From: Bryobacterales bacterium
GTDB taxonomy: Bacteria; Acidobacteriota; Terriglobia; Bryobacterales; Bryobacteraceae
Direction of reading: 5' to 3'
DNA length: 10,360 bases
Assembly (NCBI GenBank): GCA_025353235.1
Contig: JANXQZ010000573.1
Location: 1 to 10,360 of the forward strand
Each line of letters opens with the position of its first letter. Positions within the stretch are counted from its first letter, which is position 1. A model generated the notes under the pieces. That model was not told the origin of the DNA. It ran no database searches and saw only the letters and a program-made list of their open reading frames with translations. Shown piece by piece: positions 6,230 to 10,360 of the stretch. The position numbers were made by a program, and so were the translations under genes.

Positions 6230-7846
6230 AGCGCCCGATAAGAAGAAGCTGCTCCACTGCACCGGGCGTCCGCCGCCGCGCGGACCCAATTGATTCGACC
6301 GCATCACGCGGAACGCAACCGCTTCTCCCGACTTCAGCGACGACTGAATCTTGCGAATATCCTCCACCGACGACACCGGCATGCGATTAATCGAGATGAT
6401 GACGTCCTTCTCAACCAACCCAATATCTTCCGCGAAAGAACCCTGATCCACGTTGACCACCTGAACTCCGCGCTTGTCCTTCAGTTCCATGGCCTCCCGC
6501 TCGGCATCGCTCATCGGTTTGATCTTCATCCCAAACTTGGCCTGCGTGACAGTCTCGCTCTTGCCGGGAACGGGCTCTTCAATTTGCGGCACGCTGCCCG
6601 CGACTCGCGGATCGTCTTTGAAAACCTGCGCGCGATCTTCAATAGTTACCTTGAAATCCATCCGCTTGCCGCCGCGGTCCACGGTTAGATTCACTCCTGT
6701 GCCAACCGGGGTGTCGGCCACCCTTCCCACTAAATCGTCGCCGTCTTTTACGGACTTGCCGTCCATGGCGACGATAATATCTTCGTCCTTGAGTCCCGCT
6801 TTGTCGGCTGGCCCGCCCTTCTTCAAGGCATCCACCATCACGCCCTGATTGGTGCCGAGCGCTTTCATCAGTTCAGGCTTATTGCCTTTATTCCAGGAGA
6901 TGCCAATCGATCCGCGAACCACCTTGCCGGACTTAATGATGTCGTTGTAAACGCGCGCAACCAAGTTCATCGGCAGAGCAAAGCCAATTCCCTGGTAACC
7001 GCCGCTCTGGGTAGCGATCATCGTATTCACGCCGATGACCTCGCCCCGAATATTCAGCAGAGGGCCGCCGCTGTTCCCTGGATTGATCGCCGCATCGGTC
7101 TGAATAAAGCGCTGCATCTGCAAGTTCCCCAGATCGCGGCCGAGCGCACTCACAATGCCCGCAGTAACCGAAGCTTCCAGCCCGAACGGAGATCCAATCG
7201 CGACGGCCCAGTCACCCACCTGGACGGAATCCGAATTGCCAACCGTAACCGGAGTAATTCCAGACTTCCCATCAATCTTGAGGACGGCCAGATCCGTTTC
7301 CGGGTCCGTGCCCACCACGCGAGCGCGATACTCCGCCGGGTCCCCATGCATCTTCACTTTGATCCGGTCGACGCGGCTTACCACGTGGTTGTTCGTGATG
7401 ATGTACCCGTTCTTATCCACCAGGAATCCAGTGCCGGACTGCTGCTGGCGAAAAGCCTGCGGCGCATCCTGCCCCGACGGCCCGTTCTTGAAGAAACGCT
7501 TGAACAGGTCCAATCCCTCATCCCCGCCAGTGGTCGGCCCGCTTTCTTCCTCTTCCTGAGGAGCGCCCCTGCGCTTGTGAGGGTTGTCGCCGACCTTCGG
7601 CGTGTAATCTGCGGTGATGTACACCACTGACGGCTCCAACTTTTTCGCCAGTTTGGTGAATTCGTTCCCGAGCTGAACCGCATCGGGGATCACGAGCGGA
7701 GTTGCGTCTGGAGCGGCTGACTGGCTTCGGGCTGCGTGAACGCGCGGGTTTGCCAGGGTTCCGATCATAATTCCCACGGCTAGCGTGACTAGCACGAGGC
7801 CGAAAGACAGCGATTTCTGTTGCCGCAATGTAGTGAACAGACGCAT
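6221..7846 (-). CDS. HtrA/Do-type serine protease with two PDZ domains
   Basis: A periplasmic ATP-independent protease/chaperone of the DegP/DegQ/DegS group (S1C) that degrades or holds misfolded envelope proteins. It has 541 residues. An N-terminal hydrophobic segment (15-31) acts as signal peptide or membrane anchor; 'VHAAR' (36-40) would allow cleavage. The protease domain runs about 60-305 with the full catalytic triad: H154 in TNNHVV, D185 in DPETDLAVLKI and S259 in NPGNSGGPL. A charged, Gln-rich loop (86-136), the usual LA loop, precedes SGTGFLVD. PDZ1 (about 310-400) has RGSIGI as its carboxylate-binding region and GGPADKAGLKDEDII; PDZ2 (about 437-518) contains FAEDIGLVEKDVIISI. ATG 7846 follows an AAGAGA ribosome-site-like sequence. 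It lies 64 nt after the EamA gene and 17 nt before the MscS-like gene, all on one strand. DegP, DegQ and DegS cannot be separated by sequence reading alone. Confidence 0.95.
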   Translation of the reverse strand: MRLFTTLRQQKSLSFGLVLVTLAVGIMIGTLANPRVHAARSQSAAPDATPLVIPDAVQLGNEFTKLAKKLEPSVVYITADYTPKVGDNPHKRRGAPQEEEESGPTTGGDEGLDLFKRFFKNGPSGQDAPQAFRQQQSGTGFLVDKNGYIITNNHVVSRVDRIKVKMHGDPAEYRARVVGTDPETDLAVLKIDGKSGITPVTVGNSDSVQVGDWAVAIGSPFGLEASVTAGIVSALGRDLGNLQMQRFIQTDAAINPGNSGGPLLNIRGEVIGVNTMIATQSGGYQGIGFALPMNLVARVYNDIIKSGKVVRGSIGISWNKGNKPELMKALGTNQGVMVDALKKGGPADKAGLKDEDIIVAMDGKSVKDGDDLVGRVADTPVGTGVNLTVDRGGKRMDFKVTIEDRAQVFKDDPRVAGSVPQIEEPVPGKSETVTQAKFGMKIKPMSDAEREAMELKDKRGVQVVNVDQGSFAEDIGLVEKDVIISINRMPVSSVEDIRKIQSSLKSGEAVAFRVMRSNQLGPRGGGRPVQWSSFFLSGALP

Positions 7847-7910
7847 GATTCTCTTAGTTCCTTATCGACCAAGCCCGACTAGCTTTCAGTATAAATCCAT
7901 CCGGTGCGAG

Positions 7911-8825
7911 CTAGGTAGGCAGATGCCGACCAAACCGCAGCGGTTTCAATTCCACCATAAGGATGCCCGCCAAGATAAGGACTGCGCCCACAATCCCCCT
8001 CGCATTCAAAACCTCTCCCAGCAACAGATACGACGTCACCCAAGCGAAAACGGGCTCCATCGCGAAAATCAGCGCCGTGCGAGTCGGGCTGCTGTACTGC
8101 TGGGCCCAAGTCTGAATCAAGAATGCCAGGGCCGTCGCCAGCACGCTGGTAACGCCCAACGCCATCCAAACCTTCCCCGACCAACGCACCCGCGGAGGCT
8201 CCACCCACCAAAACGTCAATCCGCCCAGCACCGCAGCCGTGGCGATCTGCGTTACCGTCAGCACCGGGACGCTGGTCCGAGCGGCAAAGTAGCCCAGGAT
8301 CAAGATGTGAATCGCATACGCAACCGCGCAGCCCGCAACCAGCAAATCACCCATCCCAATCGACAGCAAATCTCCCTGCGCCGTCAGCAGCACCATTCCC
8401 GCAAATGCGCATGCCACACCAACTACTTCGGCTGACTTTGGCAGTTTCCTATAGAGCACCGCCGCGAATAAAGGGACAAGCGGGATATACAGCCCCGTTA
8501 CGAATCCCGCCTTGGCCGCTGTCGTGTATTTCAATCCGAACGTCTGCAGGACATAGCCGCTAAATAGGAAGAAGCCGGCCAGCACCCCCGCACGCAAGCT
8601 GAGTCCAAGATTGGGACCAGGAGCAACGTCTGCCCGCCCCTTCCCCCAGAAAATCGCGACCAGCACCAGCGACGCAAAAGCGAACCGAAGCGCCAGAAAC
8701 AGAAGCGTGGAAACGTCTGGCAGCGCTTCCTTCACAAGGACGAAGGTAGTGCCCCAGATCATGGCGACGAAGACCAGCCCCGCGTCGATTCGCCAACTGG
8801 GGGGACGCCCGGAACCTGCGATCAT
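7911..8825 (-). CDS. EamA-family (DMT superfamily) permease
   Basis: An inner-membrane exporter/permease of the drug/metabolite transporter superfamily, 304 residues, with two tandem EamA repeats (about 14-145 and 155-292) and around ten membrane helices. Typical marks are AMIWGTTFVLVKEALP (21-36), the Arg-containing LALRFAFA in helix 2, and the second-repeat ending 'FAMEPVFAWVTSYLLLGE' followed by GxxGAxLILAGI. The frame is open to 8864, but ATG 8825 is chosen because it forms an ATGA overlap with the upstream M20 stop, the classic sign of coupling; the 13 extra residues look like shadow. Members export amino acids, metabolites or drugs, and the substrate cannot be predicted here. Coupling to a peptidase fits export of an amino acid or peptide product, but that is inference. 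Confidence 0.92.
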   Translation of the reverse strand: MIAGSGRPPSWRIDAGLVFVAMIWGTTFVLVKEALPDVSTLLFLALRFAFASLVLVAIFWGKGRADVAPGPNLGLSLRAGVLAGFFLFSGYVLQTFGLKYTTAAKAGFVTGLYIPLVPLFAAVLYRKLPKSAEVVGVACAFAGMVLLTAQGDLLSIGMGDLLVAGCAVAYAIHILILGYFAARTSVPVLTVTQIATAAVLGGLTFWWVEPPRVRWSGKVWMALGVTSVLATALAFLIQTWAQQYSSPTRTALIFAMEPVFAWVTSYLLLGEVLNARGIVGAVLILAGILMVELKPLRFGRHLPT

Positions 8826-10063
8826 GCCCCGTTTGCCGCTTCGATGTCCTTCGAGAGCAAGCAAAGCGTCAATAGAATGCGCTTAAGCCCGAGTTCCCGG
8901 CCGTCGGGGTGGAACCACTCCTGCGGCGTATGCGCTCCGCCGCCCTGTCCGCCAGCCCCGATGGAGATGGCTGGCAGCCCCATCGAGAGCGGAATGTTCG
9001 CATCGGTAGACGCGCAATCGAGGTGCGAGCGAATGCCCAACTGCGAATCGACCGCGCGCACCCACCCTAAGATAGGCGCGTCCTCCGCCAATCGCCCTCC
9101 CGGCCGCGACCCGATCTCCTTGATTTTCGCCGAGAGCCGCCCTCCGGTAGCACGCCCGTTTTCTACTTCCAGCGCCCGTTCCACCGCGCTCGTGAGCATA
9201 CCCGCAATCTCGTCCAATTTCACCCCGCTCTCGGAGCGTATGTCGACCTTGGTGCGTGCATGCGTCGGGATCGAGTTGATGCTCTGGCCGCCCTCCACCA
9301 ACCCAAAGTTATACGAGGATCGCGCTGTTCCCGTGCCGTTAATCCGCGTCTCCGTGAATAGCGTAATGGCCCGGCTCAGCGCGTGGACCGGATTGCCGAT
9401 CCCGTAGTCGCTCCAGCTATGGCCGCCCTGACCGGTGAAGGTAACATCGAAACGCCGACTGGCCAGCGCCTGCCAAGTAATTTGGTCCGTCGTGGGCCCA
9501 TCCAGCACCAGAAACGCGCCAATCTTGCTCCCCAGCGGCGACTGGCGGCAGAGGTAGCGCATGCCGCTGAGGTTTCCCTCGCCTTCCTCGCCGACGTTCG
9601 CAACAAACACCAGAGGCGCGCACGCATCTTCGAGTTCGGGGAAATTCCGCAACGCCCGCGCGATGGCCAGCAGAGCCGCCAGTCCCGCGCCGTTATCGGA
9701 GACGCCGGGACCATGTAAGCGGCCATCCGGACTGTAGTGGATTTCCTCGCTATTGCGCGCTGCCAGCACGGTGTCGAGATGAGCTGTGAGCGCCAACAAC
9801 GGGCCTTCGCGCTTGTCCGACACTCGCGCCACCACATTGCCCGCCCGGTCTATTTTAGCGTTATAGTGCAGCGACTCGAATTGCGCGAGCATCCACTCAG
9901 CGCGTTTCTGCTCGAAAAAAGTAGGAGCGGGCACTCGGCAAAGTTGCAGATGTTGCTCGTTGATCCAGTGCCGCTCTCGAGTAAACCATTGGAGGCACTC
10001 GCGCATTCCGGGCGACTGGATCAGTTCGGAAACAATTTTCCCCGCCGATGCACCCTCGCGCAC
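8822..10063 (-). CDS. M20/M25/M40-family metallopeptidase, PepT-like
   Basis: A di-zinc aminopeptidase-type hydrolase, 413 residues from the start used here. Metal and catalytic residues are present: H95 and D97 in ALTAHLDTV, bridging D123 in GVSDNGAG, catalytic E159 and ligand E160 in NVGEEGEG, D188 in VLDGP, and H378 in GGGAHTPQEW. The lid domain (about 200-315) holds GQGGHSW and 'INSIPTHA'. The overall pattern suits a tripeptidase- or carnosinase-like exopeptidase and differs clearly from the ArgE/DapE-like protein at 2881. The start is uncertain. GTG 10153 adds 30 residues but leaves only 14 nt before dps; ATG 10006 would cut into the conserved N-terminal helix; GTG 10063 keeps that helix and is preferred. 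None has a strong ribosome site. No signal peptide is evident. The stop overlaps the EamA start by 4 nt. Confidence 0.88.
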   Translation of the reverse strand: MREGASAGKIVSELIQSPGMRECLQWFTRERHWINEQHLQLCRVPAPTFFEQKRAEWMLAQFESLHYNAKIDRAGNVVARVSDKREGPLLALTAHLDTVLAARNSEEIHYSPDGRLHGPGVSDNGAGLAALLAIARALRNFPELEDACAPLVFVANVGEEGEGNLSGMRYLCRQSPLGSKIGAFLVLDGPTTDQITWQALASRRFDVTFTGQGGHSWSDYGIGNPVHALSRAITLFTETRINGTGTARSSYNFGLVEGGQSINSIPTHARTKVDIRSESGVKLDEIAGMLTSAVERALEVENGRATGGRLSAKIKEIGSRPGGRLAEDAPILGWVRAVDSQLGIRSHLDCASTDANIPLSMGLPAISIGAGGQGGGAHTPQEWFHPDGRELGLKRILLTLCLLSKDIEAANGA

Positions 10064-10123
10064 ATTCCCGAGCAGTTTAGAGTAGGCCGCCAAATAGAAG
10101 TGTAGCAACGGAGGAATTTTCCC

Positions 10124-10171
10124 GTGAACCAAAATCCCCGCATCGGCATCCACTTATCGAGGACACGATGA
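10124..10171 (+). CDS. Candidate 15-codon leader ORF upstream of dps
   Basis: GTG 10124 opens a 15-codon frame (MNQNPRIGIHLSRTR) ending in a TGA that overlaps the dps ATG as ATGA. It is preceded by GGAGG (10110-10114) at 9 nt spacing, the best plus-strand ribosome site near here and better than the AGGA of dps itself. The frame differs from dps. No known leader peptide is recognised and there is no run of one amino acid that would suggest classical attenuation. It could be a coupling device that delivers ribosomes to dps, or chance. Confidence 0.42.
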   Translation: MNQNPRIGIHLSRTR

Positions 10172-10360
10172 GTACAACTACCCACGACGTGAAAAATGCA
10201 AAGAAGAACGGCGGAGCCACGCCGTTGGCGAATCAAAAAGGGAAAGAAGTGCAGGCCTACGGCACGGTGGTACATCTGCCAATCGGGCTGGATGAAAAGG
10301 TGCGGCTGGATAGCGTAAACGCGCTGAATCAGGTTCTAGCCGACACGATGACCCTGCGCG
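10168..10360 (+). CDS. dps: Dps-family DNA-protection / ferritin-like protein (N-terminal 64 codons)
   Basis: Dps proteins form 12-subunit shells that oxidise and store iron using peroxide and, in many species, coat DNA during starvation. Only the first 64 residues are in the window. After a Lys/Asn-rich flexible N-terminal tail (K9, K12, K13, K24, K26), of the kind used for DNA binding, comes LPIGLDEKVRLDSVNALNQ (37-55) and then VLADTMTLR (56-64), the first helix typical of this family; the ferroxidase residues lie beyond the edge. ATG 10168 has AGGA (10160-10163) 4 nt upstream. It is divergent from the M20 gene at 10063 and overlaps the end of a possible leader ORF by 4 nt. I see no clear OxyR, Fur or PerR box upstream. 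Confidence 0.85.
   Translation, partial: MSTTTHDVKNAKKNGGATPLANQKGKEVQAYGTVVHLPIGLDEKVRLDSVNALNQVLADTMTLR

Noticed and set aside
7888..7893. TATACT on the minus strand as a -10 element for htrA
   Set aside because: A good hexamer 41 nt before the start, but no acceptable -35 box lies 16-17 nt upstream (the sequence there is CCTAGC or ACCTAG), so I do not call a promoter.
1..10360. CRISPR arrays, tRNA genes, insertion sequences and attachment sites
   Set aside because: I saw no regularly spaced repeats, no cloverleaf-like sequence, no terminal inverted repeats with a transposase and no direct-repeat pair flanking a segment.

Overview
The window looks like an ordinary chromosomal segment, about 58-60% GC by eye, from an uncultured or lesser-known Acidobacteriota, probably near Solibacter/Bryobacter. 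The lineage is inferred from protein families that I recall as typical of that phylum: an exported DUF4159 protein with an Arg/Gly-rich insert, an exported ComEA-type helix-hairpin-helix protein with the RPY...IVP signature, a glycine-zipper 'GxHLLLRxVNSV' exported protein, and a small CxxH...CxxC protein. No tRNA, rRNA, transposase, integrase, phage gene, CRISPR array or toxin-antitoxin pair is visible, and nothing suggests recent transfer.

Layout. Left block, minus strand (1-2832): a 205-aa exported protein (2832-2215), then after 4 nt an 81-aa Cys/His protein (2210-1965), a 140-nt gap, and the first 608 codons of an Lhr-type superfamily-2 helicase (1824-1) that runs off the left edge. Centre block, plus strand (2881-5275): an ArgE/DapE-like M20 metallopeptidase, then a DUF4159 protein with a 4-nt ATGA overlap, then the exported helix-hairpin-helix protein. 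Right block, minus strand (10063-5256): a second, different M20-type peptidase, an EamA-family permease (another ATGA overlap), an HtrA/Do serine protease and an MscS-like channel. The spacing allows one transcript. The right block converges on the centre block with a 20-nt overlap of coding ends. At the right edge, on the plus strand, is the start of a Dps-family ferritin-like protein (10168 to the edge), preceded by a possible 15-codon leader ORF.

How the genes may work together: the right block combines periplasmic protein quality control (HtrA), osmotic protection (MscS) and transport, next to a divergently transcribed stress/iron-storage gene (Dps), so it reads as a stress and envelope-maintenance neighbourhood. 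The left block pairs nucleic-acid processing (Lhr) with two poorly characterised lineage proteins. I see no clearly new multi-gene system. The points most worth checking are the candidate leader ORF coupled to dps, a hairpin containing the whole lhr start codon, the 81-aa Cys/His protein, and the tight coupling of an M20 peptidase to a DUF4159 protein. Every stretch longer than about 150 bases is covered by a gene; the largest gaps are 1825-1964 and roughly 10064-10123.
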